Below are positions 7,073-15,081 of a stretch of 18,412 nt of DNA, piece after piece. The notes below the pieces were generated by a model. It made no database searches. It worked only from the letters and a program-made list of their open reading frames with translations, and had not been told where the DNA came from. A program made the position numbers and the translations under genes. Source of the stretch: Bacteroidales bacterium UBA6360 (GTDB lineage Bacteria; Bacteroidota; Bacteroidia; Bacteroidales; UBA932); the NCBI GenBank assembly GCA_002440085.1, contig DJRM01000001.1:1-18412 (forward strand), in the 5' to 3' direction. Each line of letters begins with the position of its first letter. Position 1 is the stretch's first letter.

Positions 7073-9076
7073 TTATCCTGCATAACTGTGCATTCCGCCG
7101 AGAAGGAAGTTCACGCCGAAGTAGGTGAACAGCACCGAGACGAATGCGAGGAGAAGGAAAATGTGATATGCGCACGGCTTACGCAAGAAAGGAATGTCGC
7201 TACGGTGGACGGCTACTGCATATATGATCAGTGTTATGAGCGCCCATGTCTCCTTAGGATCCCAGTTCCAATAGCAGCCCCAGGAGACGTTCGCCCAGAA
7301 TGAGCCGGTGATGATGCCGGCGGCAAGGAAGAACACGCCGAAATAGAGCAGAAGCATAGAGATGTCGGTGAGGCGGGAGGAGACGGAAGAAACGGATTTC
7401 CGCACCGGGGTCGATTCTGATGCCACGGCGCCATACGGTTCCACAGAAAGGTGCCTGCGTTCAATCGCTCCAACGCAGAGCCCGGCCGCGCTGTTGACCA
7501 TAATCACGGCAAGGATTGCATAGGAAAGCATCATCAGGGAGACATGTATGCTCAGCAACGGAGACTGGAGAACCGGGACGAGCAGAGTCACTGCCGGATT
7601 CGCCTGCCCCATTGCGGCGACGAGAAGGGCGAGGGCGGAGATTATCAGCGCGAACGGCTGCATCAGGGAGAAACGCCCGCCGGCAAGAAGACCCGCCAGC
7701 AGCACGGTCCAGGCTATAGACATCATCGTCTCCGCACCGTTGGACAAAGGAACATGCCCGCCCACAATCCAGACAAGCGCGAGCATGAGCGAAAGGAATG
7801 TGAACAGCACAGCTTCGAGGACAACTGCTGCAAGACGGATACGTATGCCGGTCTCACGCTGCCGGGCAAGGCAGGTCACGAACCATCCGAGCAGTGCAAG
7901 TCCGACAAGAAGATAGACACCCGCTATAGGGAAAAGCGGAGGGAAGCTGTTGTAGAGTCTTTCCGCACCGAGACGGAAAAACGAAGGCAAGGTGCCTCCG
8001 GCCTGTTTTTCCTGAAATTTCTTCAGCTTTCCAAGAGCAGCCGCGAGACCGTCCTCATCCCCGGTAATGACAAGTTCCCCGATATAATTCATACCCTTTC
8101 GTATGAACAACCACTCGTCGTCCGGGATGTCGTTCGGAAGAGGGTCGTTCTGGGCATACCAGCTCACTCGCCCGAGCGAATCAGGCACCGGATAGAGTTT
8201 CAAAAGCTCACCCGAAAAAAGAGAGTTCACTGTCTGCATCCTATCCTGTGCGTCATTCGCGCCGCGCCTGTGTTTCTGCGGCACGTCGCGCCATGAACTG
8301 CCATAGAACATCCATCCCGTAAGAACCTGCTCGTCAGTAAGACCGTAAACATCGGAGTTTCCATAGAGCTTCGCACGGAAATCCTTTGCGACGGTCTGGA
8401 GCGGACATACGCGTCCGTGATAGAAGACATAGAGTTCGCAGAACTGGGAGGCCGTTTCTTTTGAAAGAGTTTTCGGGAGCCTGTTTCCGGCAGCGTACGC
8501 GGTCGTTCCCGACACTCCGACAAAAAGCAGGACAGCCGCAGCCATGCCGGCGACCTTCCGTGCAAGAGCACGCAATTTCTTGTCAGTGAAGAAGAATATG
8601 ATGAATGCAAGAAGAAACAGAGCATAGCCGGCATAGACGAGTCCGATTCCAACAGGGTCGTGCGCGACGGTGAAGGTGGAGCCGAGTTCATCGCTGTCGT
8701 ATGTCGTCTGATAAAGACGATAGCCATCATACGAAAGTATATGATTCATGCTCACTTCCGCGGACTTCACGCATTTTCCGCCGATTAGCACGGACACCGA
8801 CGACCTGTAATCCGACGGCGTATCCGTTCCCGGATAATACTCCACGGCAAAATCGTCGAGCCTGAGCCCGAAAGGCAGCGAAAGTTCACCTTTCTTGTTT
8901 TCGGAATATGACGTCGCGATGTCCCCGACACGAACGTGAAGCATCCCCTTCCTCGCGGAAAGGGATGTCACAATCGCTCCGGCAACAATCAGCAGCAAGG
9001 CAGCATGAAGTGCCAGCGCCGCCGGCCTGTTAACCAATTTCTTCAGCATTTTCAATAATTTTTCGTCATTCCTCAA
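7073..9076 (-). CDS. Fused cytochrome c synthetase, System II (ResB-CcsA / CcsBA)
   Basis: CcsBA exports heme across the inner membrane and attaches it to CxxCH motifs of cytochromes c. The 667-residue fusion has a ResB-like part (membrane segments near 20-38, 145-163 and 175-190 with beta-rich soluble stretches) and a C-terminal CcsA part from about 380. The heme-handling WWD signature lies at 594-611 (SWGCYWNWDPKETWA). Likely heme-ligand histidines are H511 (SIHVSLMMLSYA), H624 and H663 (GMHSYAG); the 624-663 spacing matches characterised CcsA proteins. H24 may be the ResB membrane histidine, and GGHVPLSN (439-446) is another family motif. It begins 26 bases after the di-heme lipoprotein stop, so a dedicated role in maturing that protein is a natural inference. 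Confidence 0.93.
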   Translation of the reverse strand: MRNDEKLLKMLKKLVNRPAALALHAALLLIVAGAIVTSLSARKGMLHVRVGDIATSYSENKKGELSLPFGLRLDDFAVEYYPGTDTPSDYRSSVSVLIGGKCVKSAEVSMNHILSYDGYRLYQTTYDSDELGSTFTVAHDPVGIGLVYAGYALFLLAFIIFFFTDKKLRALARKVAGMAAAVLLFVGVSGTTAYAAGNRLPKTLSKETASQFCELYVFYHGRVCPLQTVAKDFRAKLYGNSDVYGLTDEQVLTGWMFYGSSWRDVPQKHRRGANDAQDRMQTVNSLFSGELLKLYPVPDSLGRVSWYAQNDPLPNDIPDDEWLFIRKGMNYIGELVITGDEDGLAAALGKLKKFQEKQAGGTLPSFFRLGAERLYNSFPPLFPIAGVYLLVGLALLGWFVTCLARQRETGIRIRLAAVVLEAVLFTFLSLMLALVWIVGGHVPLSNGAETMMSIAWTVLLAGLLAGGRFSLMQPFALIISALALLVAAMGQANPAVTLLVPVLQSPLLSIHVSLMMLSYAILAVIMVNSAAGLCVGAIERRHLSVEPYGAVASESTPVRKSVSSVSSRLTDISMLLLYFGVFFLAAGIITGSFWANVSWGCYWNWDPKETWALITLIIYAVAVHRSDIPFLRKPCAYHIFLLLAFVSVLFTYFGVNFLLGGMHSYAG

Positions 9077-9102
9077 AAAACAGCGGAGTCAAGAGGGGCT
9101 GA

Positions 9103-10686
9103 CTATATTGATTCTATAAACTTAACAATCGCATCCCTATCCTCCTTCGACAATTCGCGGAACGCCTCGACGGACTTGCGCGCATCGCTCTGAGGATCGC
9201 CGTGCCACATGATGGCCTCGATGACGGTGTTGGCGCGGCAGTCGTGAAGACGATCCTCACCACCGTTGACAAGAGTGCTGAGGCCTCTTCCCCAAAGCGG
9301 TGTGGTGCGGCACCAACCGGTGCGGATGTCATTCTTCATGTTGAGACGGTGCTGAACCATGTCGGTGTAAGGCCAGATGGTCTGATGAGGATAGCGAGGA
9401 AGGCGGTCGTCACCGTCCTTGAAGAAGCCTGTAGGGTCTGTGAAGTTGTCCTCGCCGGTCGTCCAGCTCGGACGGTGGCAGTAGGCGCAGCCGATCTCGG
9501 AAAAGAGTTTCTTTCCTCTCTGAACATCTTCGTCGTCAAGGTCGCGTGCGGCAGGAACAGCAAGTCCCCGGTGCCATACCATAAAGTCGGTGTAGTCGCT
9601 GTCGGACATTTCCGGTTCTATGTCCGTGCCCATCAAGTAGTCGTAGATGTCCTGCTCCACTCCCGCGTCAGTCTTGCGTTCAGGAAAATAATCATAAAAC
9701 TTCGCCTGAACTTCCTTGTCCTGAGACGCGACCTTGGCGTAAGTCGCAGTCATATAGTGTGAAGGCTTTTTACTGCGTGTCACGTTGGTGATGTTCCAGA
9801 TGGCGTTGGCACCAGCTGCGTCCTGAAGCGGACCGCGTGAAAGGGCGTAGGTAAAACGGAGAGGATGGTTGGTGTTGCCATAGAGCTTCACCCACTCACC
9901 GTTTGCAAAAATTGCAGGATTAAGTTTCACACCGGCCTTCTCCTCTGCGGCATACTGCGCCTTGAGATCATCATCGTCGATGGCATCGAGAAGCCCGGTG
10001 CCGTAGATGCCGATTGTCGATTCCAGACGTACGCGCACATTGCTGTGGTCAACAGGAGTGGTCTTGCCGTTCTTCGTCACTTCAAGCGGAACATAGTATG
10101 CGTCCTCCGGAATAGTGACTTCCGGATATATGAGCCTGTAGGTTTCGCCGTCAGGGAACATGTTGTTCCATTCGTCCTTGTACTCCGGCCACTCTATCAC
10201 AATCTTGCTCTCGTCAAGCGGAGCCTTGAACGGCTCGACGGCGAGGGTCTGCGGCATGCCGGTCAGAGAACTGAGGTAGGTGTCGGTCTCGTCGGTGATG
10301 ACGAGAAGGTAGCCGTTGCCCATTTTGTCAGCGCGATACTCACTCTGGCGACGGCCGTGTCCGTAGTTAGGATGACAGTAGAGACATCCGCGCCGCACCA
10401 TAAGCGGACCGAGCCCCTTGAATGCGCCATCCTTGTTCTGATTGAAATCTCTCTCAAAAAGCTGTTCGCCGTTCTTGAAAGCCTGAACCATGCCCTCGCT
10501 CTCGACCACAGGAGTAGGCTGCTCGTAGGCGGAAGCGCTTGAGTTGAATGCCGTTCCGAGCTTTCCTCCGGCATACCACTCGTCGCTGAGTTCAGTCTTG
10601 CCGGGCTTGGGCGCAGGAACGTCCGAAGACTTGTCGCAGGAGGCAGCCACAAGTGCGAGTGCGGCAACATATAATATCTTTTTCAT
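9103..10686 (-). CDS. Di-heme cytochrome lipoprotein, DUF1111 / 'thiol oxidoreductase' family
   Basis: I chose the start at 10686 over an in-frame ATG at 10770 because it gives a clean lipoprotein signal (MKKILYVAALALVAASC, lipidated C17) and because the upstream extension lies inside a palindromic element. The 527-residue protein has two c-type heme sites, CLYCH (101-105) and CAYCH (400-404). The family C-terminal signatures are RTTPLWGRGL (460-469) and RLHDCRANTVIEAIMWHGD (479-497). The family is related to di-heme peroxidases of the MauG/CcpA type, and members often adjoin imelysin genes. The biochemical activity is not established; electron transfer to or from iron or thiols outside the inner membrane is plausible. 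It is followed by the enzyme needed to attach its hemes. Confidence 0.92.
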   Translation of the reverse strand: MKKILYVAALALVAASCDKSSDVPAPKPGKTELSDEWYAGGKLGTAFNSSASAYEQPTPVVESEGMVQAFKNGEQLFERDFNQNKDGAFKGLGPLMVRRGCLYCHPNYGHGRRQSEYRADKMGNGYLLVITDETDTYLSSLTGMPQTLAVEPFKAPLDESKIVIEWPEYKDEWNNMFPDGETYRLIYPEVTIPEDAYYVPLEVTKNGKTTPVDHSNVRVRLESTIGIYGTGLLDAIDDDDLKAQYAAEEKAGVKLNPAIFANGEWVKLYGNTNHPLRFTYALSRGPLQDAAGANAIWNITNVTRSKKPSHYMTATYAKVASQDKEVQAKFYDYFPERKTDAGVEQDIYDYLMGTDIEPEMSDSDYTDFMVWHRGLAVPAARDLDDEDVQRGKKLFSEIGCAYCHRPSWTTGEDNFTDPTGFFKDGDDRLPRYPHQTIWPYTDMVQHRLNMKNDIRTGWCRTTPLWGRGLSTLVNGGEDRLHDCRANTVIEAIMWHGDPQSDARKSVEAFRELSKEDRDAIVKFIESI

Positions 10687-10723
10687 AATTCCAGTTTTAA
10701 AATTTGCATAACAATCCATTCGG

Positions 10724-10844
10724 AGTAATCGAATAAAAAGACGGAGTGCAAGGCTTGCGGCGAAGCCCAAACCGCAGCAACCTGCCGGTTGTGAGAGTTT
10801 GGGCGGGGAACGTAATGCAGCAAATCCGCTTTTATTCGGTTACT
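10724..10844. repeat. Nested palindromic element between the imelysin and di-heme genes
   Basis: Three nested inverted repeats share one centre. The outer arms are 10724-10745 and 10825-10844 (AGTAATCGAATAAAAAGACGGA against an almost exact complement, one mismatch and two extra bases). The middle arms are GCCCAAAC (10765-10772) and GTTTGGGC (10797-10804). The inner arms are CAACC (10778-10782) and GGTTG (10787-10791) with a TGCC loop. The element begins right after the imelysin stop. The architecture suggests a dispersed REP- or MITE-like repeat or a structured intercistronic RNA; its copy number cannot be seen here. Confidence 0.65.
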
Positions 10845-10845
10845 A

Positions 10846-11967
10846 TTACTGCTCGATGAGTACCTGACGGGCTGCCTCAAGGGCGTTGTTCAGGTCATCG
10901 CAAGCCTTAATTGCAGCATACACCTTCGGATCCGTGTAGTTGTTGACAAACGGGCGCGGCATGGCATCAATGGCCTTGAGGCAGTCATCGATTGCGGCAA
11001 TGAGTTTCGCGTCCGTGTCCCTGTCAACGCTCGCGATGTAGGCGCTCACGGAATTCGTCTCGGCTGAGGTCGCACCGAACTTGCCGAAATAGGCGTTGCG
11101 GACGCTGACAATGTTGTCGTAGAAGTCGGTGATTGAGTTCCAGGAATAAGGCGATTCGATGTAGTTCACATCATCACCGGTATATGGCTTTCCTATTTTT
11201 GAAGTGCCGACCTCATCGACGATGTCCTTGCATCCCTCTATAATCTGCTCGCTGCCGGCTGTAACTGATGTCCAGAGGCTTCCGGTCTGACCGCTGAGTT
11301 TCATCTGACGGCCAAACTCATCGAACAGCTCCACCTCAGCATCTTCAAGAATGGTCTGTTTCTCTTCCGTCACATTGTCGAGTCCTGCCCATGCCGCCTC
11401 CAAGTGGCAGGCGCTCACGGTAAGGTCAGCAGCAACTGCAATGGCATACTTAACCTCTTTGTCAGAAATGTCCGAAGCCGCGCGCTCTTTCCCCTCGCGG
11501 AAGATTATGTATTCAAGACCATGAAATCCGAGCAGGCCGCCATTGAAATTCGGAACATATTTATCGATGTTATCCATCATGGCATCATTGTTCAGAACTC
11601 CGTCAAGTGCGACCTTATCAAGCGGCCAGGTGTCGATGTGAGGATCAATCCCATATTGTGAAGCGGCTCCGAAAAGGAATGCCTCACTCCATTCCCAATA
11701 CTGACGGGCATTCTTCCACTGCTTGCAGGCCTGGGCGACAAGAGCGTCGGTCTTCGTTTCCGTAAGGGACTCAAGAGTTGCCTGAAGCTTTATGCACTCG
11801 TCCGCAAGAGACTTGTAAGTCGGGACAACAACCTCATCCACGAACTGTTCATTCACCTTCTGGAGCCGGGCATCCTTTGCGGAATCGTCACCCAGTCCTG
11901 ATTTCTCGCAAGACACCGCTGCGAGAGCGACTGCGATTGCAGCAGCCAATTTCTTTGAAGTTTTCAT
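10846..11967 (-). CDS. Imelysin-family (peptidase M75-like) lipoprotein
   Basis: The 373-residue protein has a lipoprotein signal (AAVSC, C20) and an imelysin domain over most of its length. Landmarks are RQYWEWSEAFLFG (88-100), IDTWPLD (111-117) and the signature GxHxxE in GFHGLEY (H149, E152). Imelysins (IrpA, EfeO-like, ICMP) are iron-regulated surface or periplasmic proteins thought to bind iron or heme; despite the peptidase label, proteolysis is doubtful for most. It starts 11 bases after the stop of the barrel gene, a tight operon junction, and is followed by the di-heme protein. The pairing resembles EfeO with EfeB in ferrous iron uptake, but with a DUF1111 cytochrome instead of a DyP peroxidase and no EfeU permease. 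Confidence 0.93.
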   Translation of the reverse strand: MKTSKKLAAAIAVALAAVSCEKSGLGDDSAKDARLQKVNEQFVDEVVVPTYKSLADECIKLQATLESLTETKTDALVAQACKQWKNARQYWEWSEAFLFGAASQYGIDPHIDTWPLDKVALDGVLNNDAMMDNIDKYVPNFNGGLLGFHGLEYIIFREGKERAASDISDKEVKYAIAVAADLTVSACHLEAAWAGLDNVTEEKQTILEDAEVELFDEFGRQMKLSGQTGSLWTSVTAGSEQIIEGCKDIVDEVGTSKIGKPYTGDDVNYIESPYSWNSITDFYDNIVSVRNAYFGKFGATSAETNSVSAYIASVDRDTDAKLIAAIDDCLKAIDAMPRPFVNNYTDPKVYAAIKACDDLNNALEAARQVLIEQ

Positions 11968-11978
11968 CTTTCTATGAA

Positions 11979-13256
11979 TTATTTATGACTTTTCTTGTGA
12001 AACGTGTTCTCGAACCAACCGGCGAACGCGATTCCGAGAGTGACGGACGGCTCGTTGTTGAACGGTCTTTCGTAGAATCTGTGGGAATATTCCGCCTTGA
12101 TGATAATTTCGTCAATCGGATACCAATTGAAGCCCACGGCGATACGGTGCTTCCCCACCCAAGGGTAGTCGGAGATGCCGTCGGCTACCTTAAACATCGA
12201 ATCATAATATTCGTAATGCGCGAAGACATAGCATTTGTCGTCAACCTTTTTGAGAGGATGAAGAAAATCATATCCGACCTCAATGCTTCCCACAATGGCG
12301 TCCGAACCTACGGAATTGCGGTGGGAAGGCGATGCAGCCGACATATTGTTCTTATTGAACGCGGTGATTTCCGCCGAGTTGTTCAGATGGGCATAGTCGA
12401 AGACTCCCCTCGCCATGACGCCGTGCCCCTTGTAGTCGAAGTCAACGGAACCGATGAAGACCTCTCCCCTGCAGCCCTCGTATTTCTTGTTCTTGGTGAG
12501 GGAGTTGCTGAAACTGCCTCCGACATAGCCGCTCAGGCCGAGACGCAGTCCCTTCACGGAACGATTGTCGAGACGGAACGCCCCGGCGTAGGAGTTCGCA
12601 ATCTTGAACTCATAAGGAGAACCGGCACCGCCCTGAATGAAGTTTTCCGTACTGAAGCGGTCGGAATCAAGCCCAGGAAGAAAAAGAAGCTCATATTTCC
12701 ACGACTTGTTCTTTCCGAACTCTCCCCAAAGTTCAAGACCGGCCTCATGCCACGTGCACGGAAAAATCGTGTTCTCGCCTTCCTGACGATAGCCAGTGAA
12801 AAACTCGTTAGGAAGATGGTGGCCGTTCGTGAGCCCTACCGGAACGATAATCATTCCCGCACGGACATTGAATGCCGGGTGAATAACTTTCTGAATCCAT
12901 GCCTGCTCAAGGGCGACCTCGCCTCCCCTCTCTATTTCGCTCTCGTACTCTCCGGTCTCATCGGCTTCAAGTTCCACCGCGCTCTCGGTTCCGCCGTGCT
13001 CAAACTCGATTTCAGTCCCGAGGCTCCAGCCCTTGCCGAAGTCGTAGCCGAGATTAATGACGAAATGCGGAATGTCGAAACGTCCGTGGCTCTTGTCATC
13101 GGCATATTTTTCGGGCGTTATGTACCTCTGCCATGCGTCGCTGTAGAAATTTCTGGTGTACATTGCCTCGCCATACCCTCCGATGGTGAGCCTCTGCGCG
13201 GACAATGACAAGCCGAGCAAAAGGAATGCGGCCGTCAGGATAATCTTCTGTTTCAT
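11979..13256 (-). CDS. Outer-membrane beta-barrel (porin-like) protein
   Basis: The start at 13256 is preferred over an upstream in-frame ATG at 13298 because it yields a standard signal peptide ending SLSA before Q21. The mature protein of about 405 residues is rich in alternating aromatic strands (GYGEAMYTRNFY, HFVINLGYDFGKGWSLGTEIEF, split by turns) and has no TonB box or plug, so it is probably a 14-18-strand porin-like barrel. I do not recognise a specific family. It resembles Bacteroidota porin-like proteins that precede imelysin or iron-related genes. An acidic segment at about 91-112 (ESAVELEADETGEYESEIER) could be a metal-attracting loop. As first gene of the run it probably supplies the outer-membrane component. 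Confidence 0.8.
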   Translation of the reverse strand: MKQKIILTAAFLLLGLSLSAQRLTIGGYGEAMYTRNFYSDAWQRYITPEKYADDKSHGRFDIPHFVINLGYDFGKGWSLGTEIEFEHGGTESAVELEADETGEYESEIERGGEVALEQAWIQKVIHPAFNVRAGMIIVPVGLTNGHHLPNEFFTGYRQEGENTIFPCTWHEAGLELWGEFGKNKSWKYELLFLPGLDSDRFSTENFIQGGAGSPYEFKIANSYAGAFRLDNRSVKGLRLGLSGYVGGSFSNSLTKNKKYEGCRGEVFIGSVDFDYKGHGVMARGVFDYAHLNNSAEITAFNKNNMSAASPSHRNSVGSDAIVGSIEVGYDFLHPLKKVDDKCYVFAHYEYYDSMFKVADGISDYPWVGKHRIAVGFNWYPIDEIIIKAEYSHRFYERPFNNEPSVTLGIAFAGWFENTFHKKSHK

Positions 13257-13320
13257 ATTGGTGTTCAAGTTCTTACCACACAAACAATGCGGATTCAACC
13301 ACGTCTTGTAAAAAACGCTG

Positions 13321-13351
13321 CAAAATTACACCGGCGCACCGCTGGGGTCAA
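13321..13351 (-). promoter_or_regulatory. Promoter of the barrel-imelysin-di-heme locus
   Basis: On the minus strand TTG (13351-13349) precedes TAATTTTG (13328-13321) by 20 bases, an exact fit to the Bacteroidota promoter. The predicted start near 13315 gives a leader of about 58 bases before the ATG at 13256. Confidence 0.65.
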
Positions 13352-13424
13352 TCACAAAAAATCGGTAATTCCAAACGTGGGAATAACAACATTTGGGTAT
13401 TTGGCGACAGGAAAGACTGTTTCA

Positions 13425-13456
13425 CTTGCGGCAAAAGGATATTTCCACTATTTTTG
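13425..13456 (+). promoter_or_regulatory. Promoter of the DUF4491 gene
   Basis: TTG (13425-13427) and TATTTTTG (13449-13456) are separated by 21 bases and match the TTG / TAnnTTTG consensus. The predicted start near 13461 supports the internal ATG at 13512 as the true start. Confidence 0.65.
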
Positions 13457-13511
13457 TCGCCGGAAATTTTCGAAAGACGGACTCCAGCGGAAATGGAGTA
13501 TCATAACAAGC

Positions 13512-13865
13512 ATGAACTTTACTGGACTTATCATAGGCGTAGCCGCATTCCTGATGATAGGAATGTTCCATCCGATTGTAATCAAGGCAGAATATCATTT
13601 CGGCACCCACTGCTGGTGGGCATTCCTCATCGTGGGGCTCGCCGCAACCGCAGCATCTCTCTTCACAGAGCACTATATATGGTCAACCCTCCTCGGCGTG
13701 TTCGCATTCTCGTGCTTCTGGAGCATACTCGAAATCTTTGAACAGCAGAAAAGGGTCGAAAAGGGCTGGTTCCCGGCAAATCCGAAAAGAAAGGATGAAT
13801 ATAATTTCCGGAATGCGGACAAGACCAATATTCCTGATTCTGAAACTCAGGAGGGCAAAAAATAG
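13512..13865 (+). CDS. DUF4491 family membrane protein
   Basis: The 117-residue protein begins MNFTGLIIGVAAF, the typical start of this small Bacteroidota family. The start at 13512 is chosen because a promoter lies just upstream and the longer reading frame back to 13287 would run through that promoter. Three hydrophobic segments (about 3-20, 31-48 and 55-72) are followed by a conserved cytoplasmic-looking stretch, FEQQKRVEKGWFPANPKRK, and a charged tail. The family pattern HPIVIKAEYHFGTHCWW is clear. Function is unknown. It diverges from the iron/redox locus and converges on the PfkB kinase with 24 bases between stops. Confidence 0.88.
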   Translation: MNFTGLIIGVAAFLMIGMFHPIVIKAEYHFGTHCWWAFLIVGLAATAASLFTEHYIWSTLLGVFAFSCFWSILEIFEQQKRVEKGWFPANPKRKDEYNFRNADKTNIPDSETQEGKK

Positions 13866-13889
13866 TTTCAGCGGGACTTAGAAGTTGTT

Positions 13890-14756
13890 TTAATTTTTCT
13901 CACATTTATGCCAGGCTCCGGACTGGGTGCAGACGTATGCGGCAGTCTCGACAGCCGTCTCATGGGCCTGCGGAATGCTCAGGCCGCGAATAAGCCCGGA
14001 AATCAGAGTTCCCGTGAACGAGTCTCCCGCGCCGATTGTGTCATTCACCTCAACTTTCGGAGTCGGAATCTCCGAAACCTTTCCTTCCGGCGTATAGACA
14101 GAACTGAACTCCGCACCTGCGGTGAGCACGAGCATACGGAGACCATACTCACAGATGAATCTTGCCGCCAACTCATCATATCCCATATCCCCGAAGCCGA
14201 ACAAGCCTTTCAGCAAGTTCATTTCGTCATCGTTGATTTTGAACACATTAGCAAGACGAAGCGACTCCGCAATCAGTTCTTTGGACCAGAACTTCTGGCG
14301 CAGGTTGATGTCATAGACCTTCCAGGCAGACTCGGGAGCGGCCTTCAGCATGGCCTGAGTCGTGGCGCGTGAGACGGGGCTGCGCTGCGCGAGCGTTCCG
14401 AAAGTGATTGCCGAGGATGCGGATGACTTTTTGAGAAGTTCTTCAGTCAGAGGAATATAGTCCCATGCAACGTCTTCATTGATACGATAGTCCGGCTGGC
14501 CGTTGTCGAGCAGGACATCAACGGTTCCCGTAGGATGGTCGACCTCGGCAACAAGCAGTTGTATGCCGTTTTCTTCCGCCACGGCAAGCAGTTCACGACC
14601 AAGTTCATCCCTGCCTACGGCACTCACCGCCCAACCCTCAACCTCGTCACATGACGCGTGGTAGGCAAAATTCACAGGCGCGCCGCCTGCACGTCTCCCT
14701 GTCGGGGTTACATCCCACAGGAATTCTCCGACCCCTATTACGATTTTCTTTTTCAT
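13890..14756 (-). CDS. PfkB-family carbohydrate kinase, fructokinase-like
   Basis: PfkB (ribokinase-fold) enzymes phosphorylate sugars with ATP in the cytoplasm. The 288-residue protein has the N-terminal signature GGAPVNFAYH (24-33), the substrate-lid region, NLRQKFW (151-157) and the C-terminal signature DTIGAGDSFTG (239-249), with the anion-hole GAGD and catalytic D245. The GEFLWD and GGAPVN combination is typical of fructokinases in Bacteroidota, but adenosine or 2-keto-gluconate kinase activity cannot be excluded. The start at 14756 (MKKKIVIGVGE) is preferred over the ATG five codons upstream because the ribokinase fold starts directly there. No -7 box was found upstream on this strand. 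Confidence 0.9.
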   Translation of the reverse strand: MKKKIVIGVGEFLWDVTPTGRRAGGAPVNFAYHASCDEVEGWAVSAVGRDELGRELLAVAEENGIQLLVAEVDHPTGTVDVLLDNGQPDYRINEDVAWDYIPLTEELLKKSSASSAITFGTLAQRSPVSRATTQAMLKAAPESAWKVYDINLRQKFWSKELIAESLRLANVFKINDDEMNLLKGLFGFGDMGYDELAARFICEYGLRMLVLTAGAEFSSVYTPEGKVSEIPTPKVEVNDTIGAGDSFTGTLISGLIRGLSIPQAHETAVETAAYVCTQSGAWHKCEKN

Positions 14757-14936
14757 ATTAGTGACTGTCAATATAATATTCTTGATACTTTTGCATTACT
14801 TCTGTCCGAATCCACGCGCGACGCCTTCAAATTTCCTGCCTTTGGCTTCAACTTGATCAATCAATCGTTATACCCCACCTAATCCGCGACTAATGTTACA
14901 TCTGCATTTTTCTCATCTATCGGACAAAATTTTGAG

Positions 14937-14944
14937 TATCTTTG
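14937..14944 (+). promoter_or_regulatory. -7 box upstream of the EamA transporter
   Basis: TATCTTTG is an exact TAnnTTTG match whose predicted start (about 14950) lies 50 bases before the transporter. The -33 region is not convincing. A second match, TACTTTTG at 14786-14793, lies farther upstream. Confidence 0.5.
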
Positions 14945-14970
14945 CGCCCGTTTTGAAATAAAGGTACAAG

Positions 14971-15081
14971 ATGAATATTCTCCGCATGAGGCCGGAGGTT
15001 GATGAACAAAAAAATGAAAGACAAAAAGGAGATTTGGGGACATCTGGCATGCTTCACGACCTACACTATTTTCGGAATTAA
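14971..15081 (+). CDS. Possible short upstream ORF overlapping the EamA start
   Basis: The first ATG after the predicted transcription start opens a 36-codon frame (MNILRMRPEVDEQKNERQKG...) preceded by AAAGG at 14960-14964. It overlaps the first 80 bases of the transporter gene in another frame. It could be a leader peptide coupling translation to the transporter, or a chance ORF. There is no recognisable domain. Confidence 0.25.
   Translation: MNILRMRPEVDEQKNERQKGDLGTSGMLHDLHYFRN
14994..14998 (+). promoter_or_regulatory. GGAGG ribosome-binding site before the EamA gene
   Basis: GGAGG lies 3 bases before the ATG at 15002 and 15 bases before the in-frame ATG at 15014. Neither spacing is ideal. 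A TTG immediately before 15002 could also initiate. The start is therefore uncertain by a few codons. Confidence 0.5.

Noticed and set aside
7451..8296. A 281-codon plus-strand frame opposite CcsBA
   Set aside because: The translation is highly charged and rich in H, R and Q without family motifs, while the opposite strand has clear WWD and histidine signatures.
10683..10880. A 65-codon minus-strand frame across the palindromic element
   Set aside because: It overlaps the imelysin 3' end, has no ribosome site, and is better explained as a reading frame through a structured repeat.
11778..13208. A 476-codon plus-strand frame opposite the barrel and imelysin genes
   Set aside because: It spans the antisense of two genes with signal peptides and family motifs, has low-complexity content and no promoter.
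14853..14860. TTGATCAA palindrome between the PfkB and EamA genes, considered as an FNR-type site
   Set aside because: The half-sites touch without the four-base spacer of FNR boxes, and an 8-base palindrome is expected by chance in this much sequence.
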